From positions 372,001 through 436,000 of the forward strand of contig NZ_JADJCO010000002.1 of NCBI RefSeq assembly GCF_016703145.1: 64,000 nt of DNA, read 5' to 3'. The DNA comes from Ottowia sp. GTDB lineage: Bacteria; Pseudomonadota; Gammaproteobacteria; Burkholderiales; Burkholderiaceae_C. Positions within the stretch are counted from its first letter, which is position 1, and every line of letters begins with the position of its first letter. A program made the position numbers and the translations under genes. Under the pieces are notes generated by a model that ran no database searches, was not told where the DNA came from, and saw only the letters and a program-made list of their open reading frames with translations. This document shows, piece by piece, positions 1 to 7,016 of this stretch.

Positions 1-2
1 TC

Positions 3-692
3 CGCGCCAGCGGCATCACGATCCGCGTGGAGGGAACACAGGAACATGGCATCGCCACGATCTGGGATGCGGACATCCTGATCTGGGCGGCCAGCCAGAT
101 TGTGGAAGCGCGCGATGCGGGCCTACGGCCATCGCGCCTGATGCAGGCCACACCCTACGAGATCCTGCGCTTCATCGGGCGCGGTACGTCGCTGCGCGAC
201 TACCAGCGCCTCAAGGCGGCGCTGGATCGCTTGCAATCCACGACAGTGGCCACGTCCATCCGGGAGACCACGGGAAGACGGCTGCACCGCTTCTCGTGGA
301 TCAACGAGTGGAAGGAGCTGGCCGATACCCAGGGCACGCCCTTGGGGCTGGAGCTGATCCTGCCGGACTGGTTCTATGGGGGCGTGCTGGATGCGGCACT
401 GGTGCTGACCATCGACCCGGCGTATTTCCGGCTCACAGGCGGCATCGAGCGCTGGCTGTACCGGCTGGTGAGGAAACACGGCGGGCGCCAGGATGCAGGT
501 TGGCAGTTCGACTTCCGGCATTTGCACCGCAAGTCCGGCAGCACGGCCAAGCCCTACGACTTCGCGTGCGATCTGCGCGCCCTGGTGGCGCGGCAGTCGC
601 TACCTGGCTACGTCCTGGGCATCGAACGGATGCCGGACGATGGAATGGAGTTGCTGACGTTCCGGCCCGTGCCGCCCACGGCACGGGGATAA
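3..692 (+). CDS. repA: Replication initiator protein RepA (5' partial)
   Basis: The reading frame is open from the first full codon of the window, so the true start lies upstream and the N-terminus is missing. The protein resembles the replication initiator protein A family found in Tn4371-like ICEs and some broad-host-range plasmids, with a conserved block around residues reading TPYEILRFIGRG followed by a winged-helix-like stretch (DYQRLKAALDRL). It probably binds the iterons just downstream (717-780) to start replication of the excised circular element. It sits directly upstream of parA. The GTG at 27 is in frame but is not a convincing start, because similarity seems to continue upstream of it. 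Family assignment is from memory. Confidence 0.75.
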   Translation, partial: RASGITIRVEGTQEHGIATIWDADILIWAASQIVEARDAGLRPSRLMQATPYEILRFIGRGTSLRDYQRLKAALDRLQSTTVATSIRETTGRRLHRFSWINEWKELADTQGTPLGLELILPDWFYGGVLDAALVLTIDPAYFRLTGGIERWLYRLVRKHGGRQDAGWQFDFRHLHRKSGSTAKPYDFACDLRALVARQSLPGYVLGIERMPDDGMELLTFRPVPPTARG

Positions 693-1005
693 ACGGTGTG
701 CAGCCTGTGGACGGGCTCGTGCTATCAGGCGTGCCAGGTATCGTGCTATCAGGCGTGGGACTATCGTGCTATCAGGCGTGCCAATCGCCCGCAAAGCCAA
801 TGCGGGCGCGGGTTTCGGCCTCCCTTAACTTACCTAACTTAAATACTCTAACTTTTAGTAGAGGCGCCGCGCCCCGGTGGACAACCACCAAAAGGCAAAA
901 CGCACCGCAGCCAAAAAGGCAAAAACAAGCCCCAGACCAAACCCAACACCAACCCCGTTCTGCAGAGCGACACCGGGCCACCTTTCCAGACCGGAGGGCC
1001 GCGCC
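693..1005. other. Candidate vegetative origin (oriV) between repA and parA
   Basis: This 313-bp stretch has no convincing gene. It holds three direct 17-bp repeats (717-780) and then an AT-rich tract at about 823-862 containing repeated TAACTTA-like words, unusual in this GC-rich element. Iterons next to an AT-rich unwinding region beside an initiator gene is the classical layout of an iteron-controlled origin. The rest, up to the parA ribosome-binding site (GGAGGG at 993-998), shows nothing else I can identify. Origin function is inferred. Confidence 0.5.
717..780 (+). repeat. Three iteron-like direct repeats
   Basis: The 17-mer TCGTGCTATCAGGCGTG occurs exactly at 717-733, 741-757 and 764-780. 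The spacing of 24 and 23 bp is about two helical turns, so the copies present nearly the same face of the DNA. They start 25 bp after the repA stop codon. A fourth copy with one mismatch lies at 3100-3116. Likely RepA-binding iterons. Confidence 0.8.
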
Positions 1006-1644
1006 ATGATCGTCGCGCTGCTCAACCAGAAAGGCGGCGTGGGCAAGACCACGCTTGCCACGCACATCGCCGGCGAGCTGGCGATGCGGGGGCAATCGGT
1101 CATCCTGCTGGATGCCGACCCGCAGGGTTCGTCGCTGGACTGGACGCAGCGCAGAAGCCAGCAAGGTCTTCCAAGGCTGTTCAGCGCCGTGGGCCTGGCA
1201 CGCGAAACCCTGCATCAGGAAGCGCCAGAACTCGCCAGGCGGGCTGATCACGTCGTCATTGATGGACCACCCAGGATTGCGGCCTTGGCGCGCTCTGCGC
1301 TGCTGGCGGCCGACCGGGTGCTGATCCCAGTGCAGCCCAGTCCCTACGACTTGTGGGCCAGCGCCGAGATGGTCGCGCTGATCCGCGAGGCGCAGGTGTT
1401 CCGGCCTGCTCTGCGCGCGGCCTTCGTCATCAACCGGCGCGTCAGCACCACCGTGATTGGGCGCGAAGCACGGCAGGCGCTCGCCGACCAGCCGCTGCCT
1501 GCGCTACGCGCGGAAGTGCATCAGCGCATCGTGTTCGCCGACAGCGTGGCCGCTGGCCGGCTCGCCCGCGAGACGGCGCCCGACAGCGCCGCTGCGCGAG
1601 AAATCACCGCCCTGGTGGACGAACTGCTGCGGTGGCCGACATGA
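1006..1644 (+). CDS. parA: ParA-family partition ATPase
   Basis: A 212-residue ParA/MinD-type ATPase. The deviant Walker A motif KGGVGKTT is at residues 9-16, followed by LLDADPQGSSLDW (A' region) and VVIDGPP (Walker B). It should position copies of the excised ICE for inheritance. The ATG at 1006 is chosen because it puts the Walker motif at the usual N-terminal position and has GGAGGG 7 bp upstream. The in-frame ATG at 877 would add 43 low-complexity basic residues with no family support. The stop overlaps the next gene by 4 bp, indicating translational coupling. Confidence 0.93.
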   Translation: MIVALLNQKGGVGKTTLATHIAGELAMRGQSVILLDADPQGSSLDWTQRRSQQGLPRLFSAVGLARETLHQEAPELARRADHVVIDGPPRIAALARSALLAADRVLIPVQPSPYDLWASAEMVALIREAQVFRPALRAAFVINRRVSTTVIGREARQALADQPLPALRAEVHQRIVFADSVAAGRLARETAPDSAAAREITALVDELLRWPT

Positions 1645-1925
1645 CCGCGAAGCCGCCCCCCAACAGCAAACGCGCAGTCAAGCGCGTCGGCATCGGCGCG
1701 CGTCCGCCCGCGAATCCGCACGCCGAAGCGTGGATTCGCCAAGGCGATGCCGATGCACTCAACAAGGGCGACACCTACACCGCCCGCCTGACCCTCGACA
1801 TCACGCCCGCCATGCGCGCGCGCATCAAGGTATCGGCCTTCACGCAAGGCGTGACGGTGGCCGACCTGCTGCGCGCGCTACTGGAGCGGGAGTTTCCAGA
1901 ACACCGCAGGGAGAACAGGCCATGA
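1641..1925 (+). CDS. Small ribbon-helix-helix partition-type protein
   Basis: A 94-residue basic protein whose start overlaps the parA stop (ATGA). The N-terminal half is basic and proline-rich, probably disordered. The C-terminal half (YTARLTLDITPAMRARIKV then TVADLLRALLEREFP) has the strand-helix-helix pattern of ribbon-helix-helix DNA-binding proteins. In this position it most likely serves as the centromere-binding partner of ParA. It is not a ParB with nuclease or CTPase motifs. The ParB-like role is inferred from position and size. Confidence 0.7.
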   Translation: MTAKPPPNSKRAVKRVGIGARPPANPHAEAWIRQGDADALNKGDTYTARLTLDITPAMRARIKVSAFTQGVTVADLLRALLEREFPEHRRENRP

Positions 1926-2479
1926 ACGCATCCGCTTTGCCTGCCGCCGCATCTGTTGCCATCGCGACCACGGCGGCACCGCCGCCATCTCTCACTGCAC
2001 ACGCGGTGCGGCCCCCTTCAACGCCGCTGACGCGCGTTGCGTTGGCCTACGTGGAGCACCGGATCAAGCTCTACCTGCGCTTTGGTGAGCCTGCGCGCAC
2101 GCTGCGGCTCGACCGCTGGCGCAGCGTAGCCGTGTTCGTACCGAGCGCGATGTTCTGTCGCATCCGCTGGCAGGCCAACGACTACGGCACCGTGCGCTGG
2201 CAGCTCATGGTGATGCAGGCTTGCACGCCGCTCGATGCGGCGCAGCGCATCCCCGGCGTGCAGCCGGGCGCGCGCCTGCTGCTGCACGCCGAGGGCGACA
2301 ACCAGGTCCGCGCCGTGCTGGAGTGCATCGACGCCATCGAGGCGCTGGGCATCGCGCCGGTCGGCGTCTCGCCCGCGTACTGGCGCACGCTGGGCAACCG
2401 GCTCGCGGCGCGCTTGCCGCTGCCCGAATACACCGTCGAGCGGCATGCCGCCTGGCTGACCGGGAGGGTGTCGCCATGA
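1922..2479 (+). CDS. DUF2840 domain protein
   Basis: A 185-residue protein of the DUF2840 family, a marker of Tn4371-like ICE backbones. The start ATG overlaps the previous stop and has AGGGAG upstream. The first 35 residues are Ala/Pro-rich. The core begins at TPLTRVALAYVEHRIKLYLRFGEPAR, with the conserved LDRWRSVAVFVP and a tryptophan-rich RWQANDYGTVRWQL stretch. I see no signal peptide, membrane segment or known catalytic motif. It lies between the partition genes and traF and overlaps traF by 4 bp. Function is unknown. Confidence 0.8.
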   Translation: MNASALPAAASVAIATTAAPPPSLTAHAVRPPSTPLTRVALAYVEHRIKLYLRFGEPARTLRLDRWRSVAVFVPSAMFCRIRWQANDYGTVRWQLMVMQACTPLDAAQRIPGVQPGARLLLHAEGDNQVRAVLECIDAIEALGIAPVGVSPAYWRTLGNRLAARLPLPEYTVERHAAWLTGRVSP

Positions 2480-3063
2480 CCACCGTAGCAGCACTCATTT
2501 CTCGCTCGCCTGCGCACTCACGTTGGCGTGCTCGCCTCGTGCTGGCTGCACTGTCCGTCTGCGGCCTCGCTGCGCTGGCCTGGGCGGCTTTCATGCAGCC
2601 GCTGCCGCGCCTGGTTTACAACCCGTCCGACAGCGTGGCGGTCGGCTGGTATCGCGTGGAACCGCTTCACGGTCATCCCGGCTCGCTGCCACGACCCTTG
2701 TCCGTGGGCAGCATCGTGCTGACCCGCTTGCCTGCCGACGCTGCCGCGCTGGCTGCGCAGCGCGGCTACCTGCCGACGCGCGTGCCGCTGCTCAAACGTG
2801 TGGGCGCGGTCGCGCCGCAGCATGTGTGCGTGTTCGATGCGCTGGTGTGGATCGACGGCGTGCCGGTGGCCGCCGTTCGCCCTGCCGACCGGCTGGGCCG
2901 CGCGCTGCCATCTTGGCCGCAGTGTCGGCAGCTTGGTCCTGGCGAACTCTTCCTGCTGAGTAGCACCAACCCGGCGTCGTTCGACAGCCGGTATTTTGGG
3001 CCGGTCAGCGCGTCCGCCGTGATCGGCGTGGCGCATCCGGTCTGGCTGGAGTCACGACCATGA
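2476..3063 (+). CDS. traF: Conjugative transfer signal peptidase TraF (S26 family)
   Basis: A 195-residue S26-type peptidase related to TraF of IncP plasmids, which processes and cyclises the TrbC pilin. One N-terminal membrane segment (about residues 18-38) is followed by NPSDSVAVGWYRV, carrying the likely catalytic serine, and by PLLKRVGAV, carrying the likely general-base lysine. The C-terminal SFDSRYFGPV block is also typical of S26. The ATG overlaps the DUF2840 stop. Its expected substrate, trbC, is at 10551-10934 in the same element. Confidence 0.9.
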   Translation: MTTVAALISRSPAHSRWRARLVLAALSVCGLAALAWAAFMQPLPRLVYNPSDSVAVGWYRVEPLHGHPGSLPRPLSVGSIVLTRLPADAAALAAQRGYLPTRVPLLKRVGAVAPQHVCVFDALVWIDGVPVAAVRPADRLGRALPSWPQCRQLGPGELFLLSSTNPASFDSRYFGPVSASAVIGVAHPVWLESRP

Positions 3064-3442
3064 TTTCCCCCATTTCGCTGCATGCAATCGCACATGGCCT
3101 CGTGCTATCGGGCGTGTCGTCGCCATGTCGCCGCGCATGGCGTGCCTGTGCTTTCGCACGGCACACCGCGCAGCATGCGGCCCTGCATTCCATGCAGCCG
3201 CCCCACGTGCAGGCGTCGTCACCGGGCCGCGATTGCCGGGAGCGAATGCGGGAGGCAAATGCGGAAGGCAAGATTGAAGGGTGCGGCACCACGGTGCGCA
3301 CCAAGCCAGTCTGCACGTGGGTTTGGGGCGGCACGCGCCCCAGGGCGCCTTCGTGCCGCCCACAGCCCCCATGCCTTGCGGTCATTGGGAATTCCGTGTG
3401 CCGCATCCGCTCGGGCGCGCTGGGCTTGTCCGGAGCCGCATC
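3064..3442. other. Candidate origin of transfer upstream of the relaxase
   Basis: A 379-bp gap with no convincing gene; open frames here are unlike known proteins. It contains one near-iteron (3100-3116), an 11-bp inverted repeat (3202-3212 with 3311-3321), a perfect palindrome GGTGCGCACC (3293-3302) and a strong hairpin with 9-bp arms 3327-3335/3352-3360 and further pairing inside the loop. Dense inverted repeats immediately upstream of a relaxase gene are what an oriT looks like. The nick site cannot be placed by eye. Confidence 0.45.
3100..3116 (+). repeat. Distant fourth iteron-like copy
   Basis: TCGTGCTATCGGGCGTG differs by one base from the three iterons at 717-780. It lies 37 bp past the traF stop, at the start of the candidate oriT, in the same orientation as the other copies. 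Confidence 0.65.
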
Positions 3443-5422
3443 ATGAGCCAACGTGGAAACTCCAATGGCGATGACCGTTTCCGCGTGCGGCCCGGCAAAC
3501 CCAGGCAGCGCGGCGACACCTTCATTGCGCAGGTGCTGCGCCAGACCAGCAAGGCAGCGGGCGCCACGGGTGGCAAGCGTGGAATGGGTGGCAAAACCAC
3601 TGGCAAGGCTCCCGGTTCGCGCCTGGGGCGCGGCCATGTGGCTGCGCGGTTCACGGGTCAGTCGCTGACGGCCCATTCGCGCCGGGCCACGGTCAAGGTG
3701 CGGCTCGTGTACTTGCAGCAGGCCAGCGGCCGATCTACCGTGCAGCATCTGCGCTACATCGAGCGCGAAGGCGTGGATCGTCAGGGTGGGCCGGGCCGTT
3801 CCTATGGGCCGTTGACTGACGAGGCGGACACCGCTGCGTTCGAGGAGCGCGGCCGAGGCGACCGCCACCAGTTCCGCTTCATCGTCTCTCCCGAGGACGG
3901 GGAGCAGCTTGAAGACCTGCGCACCTATACCCGCCACCTGATGGGCCGCATGGAAGCCGACCTGGGCACCCGGCTGGACTGGGTGGCGGTCGATCACTGG
4001 AACACCGACAACCCACACACCCATGTGGTGCTGCGCGGCAAGGACGACACCGGTAAGGATCTCATCATCTCGCAGGAGTACATCACCCGCGGGATGCGCG
4101 AGCGCGCGATGGAGCTGGCGACCGAATGGCTGGGGCCGCGCACCGAGCTGGAGATTCAGCGCACCCTGGCCCGCGAGGTGGAACAGGAGCGCTGGACCTC
4201 CCTGGATCGCAGCTTGCAGCGCGAGGCCGTGGACGGTCTGGTAAAGATCGAACGCTTCAACGATCCCAAGCTGCAACGCCAGCGCCTACTGCTGGTCGGG
4301 CGCCTGCAGCACTTGCAGCGCATGGGGCTGGCGACCAAAACCCAGCCTGGAACCTGGGCCGTGCATGCCGAGGCCGAGCCCACTCTGCGGGCTATGGGCG
4401 AGCGTGGCGACATCATCCGCACCATGCAACGGGCGATGGGCGGCCAGCGGCGTGACCTGGCCGTGTTCCAGTCGGGTGAGGATGGGCACTCCGTCATCGG
4501 CCGCGTGGCGGGCAAGGGCCTCGCCGACGAGCTGTATGACCGGGGCTATCTGGTGGTCGATGGCGTTGACGGCAAAGCCCACTATGTGGCGTTGCCACCC
4601 AGGACGGAGCTGGAGCAGTACCCTATGGGCGCGGTGGTCGAGGTCAAGGGTTCAGTCGACATACGCACGGCGGACAAGAACATTGCCGCGCTGGCGAGCG
4701 ATGGCCTGTACCGTACCGATCATCACTTGGCGATTGCACAAGGCCAGGCCAAGGATGGCCGCGATCCGCAGGAGGTCATCGCGGCCCATGTCCGCCGCTT
4801 GGAAGCCCTGCGCCGCGCGGGCATCGTGGAACGCGTGGCAGAAGGACTATGGAAGGTGCCCGGTGACCTGCCTGAGCGTGGTCGCCAGTACGACGCGCAG
4901 CGCCTGGGCGGCGTGGCCGTCGAGCTCAAATCCCACCTGCCCATCGAGCGCCAGGCCCGCGTGATCGGCGCCACCTGGCTCGACCAGCAGTTGATCGGTG
5001 GTGGCAAAGGTTTGGGTGATCTGGGCTTTGGCAGCGAGGTCAAGGAGGCGCTGCAAAAGCGCGCCGACTTCCTCGCAGAACAGGGACTGGCCGAGCGACG
5101 CGGACAGCGTGTGATCCTGGCGCGCAACCTTCTGGGCACGCTGCGCAACCGGGAACTAGCCCAGGCCGCGAAAGACATTGCTGCCGCCACGGGCCTGGAG
5201 CATCGGCCCGTGGCAGACGGCCAGCGTGTGGCCGGCATCTACCGGCGCTCCATCATGCTCGCCAGCGGACACTACGCGATGCTCGATGACGGCATGGGAT
5301 TCAGTTTGGTGCCATGGAAGCCGGTGATCGAGCAGCGGCTGGGGCAGCAGATCGCCGCGACGGTGCGGGGCGGCGGGGTGGCGTGGGAGATTGGAAGGCG
5401 GCGTGGAGTGACAGTTGGATAG
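3443..5422 (+). CDS. VirD2-like relaxase (DUF3363 family)
   Basis: A 659-residue relaxase/mobilisation nuclease of the Tn4371 type (called TraI or TraR in different elements). It should nick one strand at oriT and stay bound to the 5' end for transfer. The basic Gly/Lys-rich N-terminus (residues 1-70) precedes the nuclease domain. A candidate catalytic tyrosine is Tyr105 (LRYIERE), and the metal-binding three-histidine site is His185, His192 and His194 in HWNTDNPHTH. The DUF3363 C-terminal region follows. The ATG at 3443 is preferred; the frame is open further upstream but that part lies in the candidate oriT. The protein would dock on TraG. Confidence 0.9.
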   Translation: MSQRGNSNGDDRFRVRPGKPRQRGDTFIAQVLRQTSKAAGATGGKRGMGGKTTGKAPGSRLGRGHVAARFTGQSLTAHSRRATVKVRLVYLQQASGRSTVQHLRYIEREGVDRQGGPGRSYGPLTDEADTAAFEERGRGDRHQFRFIVSPEDGEQLEDLRTYTRHLMGRMEADLGTRLDWVAVDHWNTDNPHTHVVLRGKDDTGKDLIISQEYITRGMRERAMELATEWLGPRTELEIQRTLAREVEQERWTSLDRSLQREAVDGLVKIERFNDPKLQRQRLLLVGRLQHLQRMGLATKTQPGTWAVHAEAEPTLRAMGERGDIIRTMQRAMGGQRRDLAVFQSGEDGHSVIGRVAGKGLADELYDRGYLVVDGVDGKAHYVALPPRTELEQYPMGAVVEVKGSVDIRTADKNIAALASDGLYRTDHHLAIAQGQAKDGRDPQEVIAAHVRRLEALRRAGIVERVAEGLWKVPGDLPERGRQYDAQRLGGVAVELKSHLPIERQARVIGATWLDQQLIGGGKGLGDLGFGSEVKEALQKRADFLAEQGLAERRGQRVILARNLLGTLRNRELAQAAKDIAAATGLEHRPVADGQRVAGIYRRSIMLASGHYAMLDDGMGFSLVPWKPVIEQRLGQQIAATVRGGGVAWEIGRRRGVTVG

Positions 5423-5601
5423 GTGGTCGGTTGACCTTGGCCCCGGTTGTTTTAGTGATGAATGCCATATCTCCATCCGCAACTCAAATTGGAGCGCGCA
5501 GGGAGACAAAGAAACTCCAGAATTCATCTTTATCCCGAACGGTTCCACAACAACAATCCCCAAGAGGCTCAACATCAACAGTGGGTCCGGGAGTGTGAGA
5601 A

Positions 5602-6495
5602 ATGGAGCTAAGACATCTACGTAGTTTTCTTGCTGTGGCGGAGGAGTTGCACTTCGCGCGTGCGGCCGAGCGACTTCACATGGAGCAATCACCCCTGTCT
5701 CGGGCTATCAAAGAGCTGGAGGAGGAATTGGGTGCACAGCTATTTGTCCGAACTTCCCGCAGTACGCGACTGACCCGAGCCGGCAAACTGCTGTCGGAGC
5801 ACGTGCCGCGAATTTTTACCGCTCTTGAACAGGCGCGTGAAATTGTGAAGTCTGCTGCCAATGGCTTTCATGGGCAGTTGCGCATTGCCTTGTCCGATGG
5901 CATCACGCCGTCACGCCTTCCTGCACTGCTGGCGCGCTGCCGTGAGGAGGACCCAGAAATCGAAATCCGTCTGTTCGAAGTGTCACTGGCTCAGCAGATC
6001 AAAGGGCTGCATGATGATCTCTACGACGCGGGATTTTCGATGGCAGATGAGGTGGGCGACGGCATCCTTGTAGAGCCGGCCTGGGAGGATGAATTGATGG
6101 TGGCAGTGCCAGCGCGACATCCTGTTTTGTCTCATAAGCAGATCCCACTGGAAGAAGTTCTGCGTTATCCCTTGGTGCTCGGTGACCCTGCCATTTGCGA
6201 GGGTCATGCACGTCAGGTTGACCGGATTCTGCGTCGGCAAGACAAGGAGCCGCTGATCGTTCAGCGCGTTGCGACCTTCGATGTGATGATGACGCTGGTA
6301 TCGGCGGGCTTGGCTCTGGGGCTCGCAGGAGCGGCGCATATTGCTTCCAGCCGCGAGCCCGATGTGGTGGGTCGCCCTCTTGCAGGCAGACCTCCGACAC
6401 TAACCACCTATTTGTTGCGGCGGGATGCGGAACCATCACAGGCGCTGGCGCGCTTCATAGAACGGCTGGCCGCTCTTGGGTCAGACGACGAATAA
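5602..6495 (+). CDS. LysR-family transcriptional regulator
   Basis: A 297-residue LysR-type regulator. The N-terminal winged helix-turn-helix (MELRHLRSFLAVAEELHFARAAERLH, residues 1-60) is followed by a linker helix and a periplasmic-binding-like effector domain from about residue 90. A LysR gene between the relaxase and traG is usual in Tn4371-like ICEs, so it is probably backbone. The preceding 179-bp gap may hold its promoter, but no clear -35/-10 pair stands out. The inducer and target genes are unknown. Confidence 0.9.
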   Translation: MELRHLRSFLAVAEELHFARAAERLHMEQSPLSRAIKELEEELGAQLFVRTSRSTRLTRAGKLLSEHVPRIFTALEQAREIVKSAANGFHGQLRIALSDGITPSRLPALLARCREEDPEIEIRLFEVSLAQQIKGLHDDLYDAGFSMADEVGDGILVEPAWEDELMVAVPARHPVLSHKQIPLEEVLRYPLVLGDPAICEGHARQVDRILRRQDKEPLIVQRVATFDVMMTLVSAGLALGLAGAAHIASSREPDVVGRPLAGRPPTLTTYLLRRDAEPSQALARFIERLAALGSDDE

Positions 6496-6540
6496 CGCGC
6501 TGCCCGATTCCCTAGACGCAATACCCAGGAGTATCACGTT

Positions 6541-6903
6541 ATGAGTCCGAACAAGATCGTCACTCTCCTGACGCTGGCGGTATCGCTGGCATCCTGTGGG
6601 AAGTCATCTCCTCCCGTCGAGACGGTGGAATCTCTCGCGGCCGATCCCGGACGACTCAAGGAACTGCGCCAGCAGTGCAAGCTGGATCGGGCCAAACTGG
6701 GCGATGCGTTGTGCAACCGGGTCGCTGAAGCCACGCGCCGACGCTTCGTGGGTGATGGCAAGGTGCCATACACCCCATCCAAAGAACCGCCCAAGTTCCA
6801 AGTTCTGATTGTCTGCTGCCTGCAACGCAGTTCTTTTTTCTCGTTCGATACGCCGCAATGCGCTTTCGCCTGCGGCGTTTTTACTGTGTCCCCTCCTGCC
6901 TGA
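6541..6903 (+). CDS. EexN-like entry-exclusion lipoprotein
   Basis: A 120-residue predicted lipoprotein. The signal ends in a lipobox, LASC, around residues 16-19, followed by the EexN-like pattern of a short helical domain with two cysteines (QQC, ALC). EexN proteins reduce uptake of a second copy of the same conjugative element. The last 33 residues or so are unlike the rest and are translated through a factor-independent terminator (6850-6882), so the gene may have lost an earlier stop after KEPPKF. Position between lysR and traG supports the call. The EexN assignment is moderate. Confidence 0.65.
   Translation: MSPNKIVTLLTLAVSLASCGKSSPPVETVESLAADPGRLKELRQQCKLDRAKLGDALCNRVAEATRRRFVGDGKVPYTPSKEPPKFQVLIVCCLQRSSFFSFDTPQCAFACGVFTVSPPA
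6850..6882 (+). terminator. Rho-independent terminator at the end of eexN
   Basis: An 8-bp stem, ACGCCGCA (6850-6857) with TGCGGCGT (6871-6878), is followed by a run of T ending at 6882. It overlaps the final codons of the eexN-like frame and separates it from traG. Confidence 0.75.
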
Positions 6904-7016
6904 AACGATGCTTTTTGCGGCATCTACATTCCGATAACGGTCTTTGACCGTCACTCCCCACGGCACTGATCCTGAAGCCTGCGGCACGTCGTTGTGCCGT
7001 GAATGGAGGCAGGGTC

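Noticed and set aside
877..1005. Upstream in-frame extension of parA from ATG 877
   Set aside because: It adds low-complexity basic residues with no family match; the ATG at 1006 has a good ribosome-binding site and the expected Walker position.
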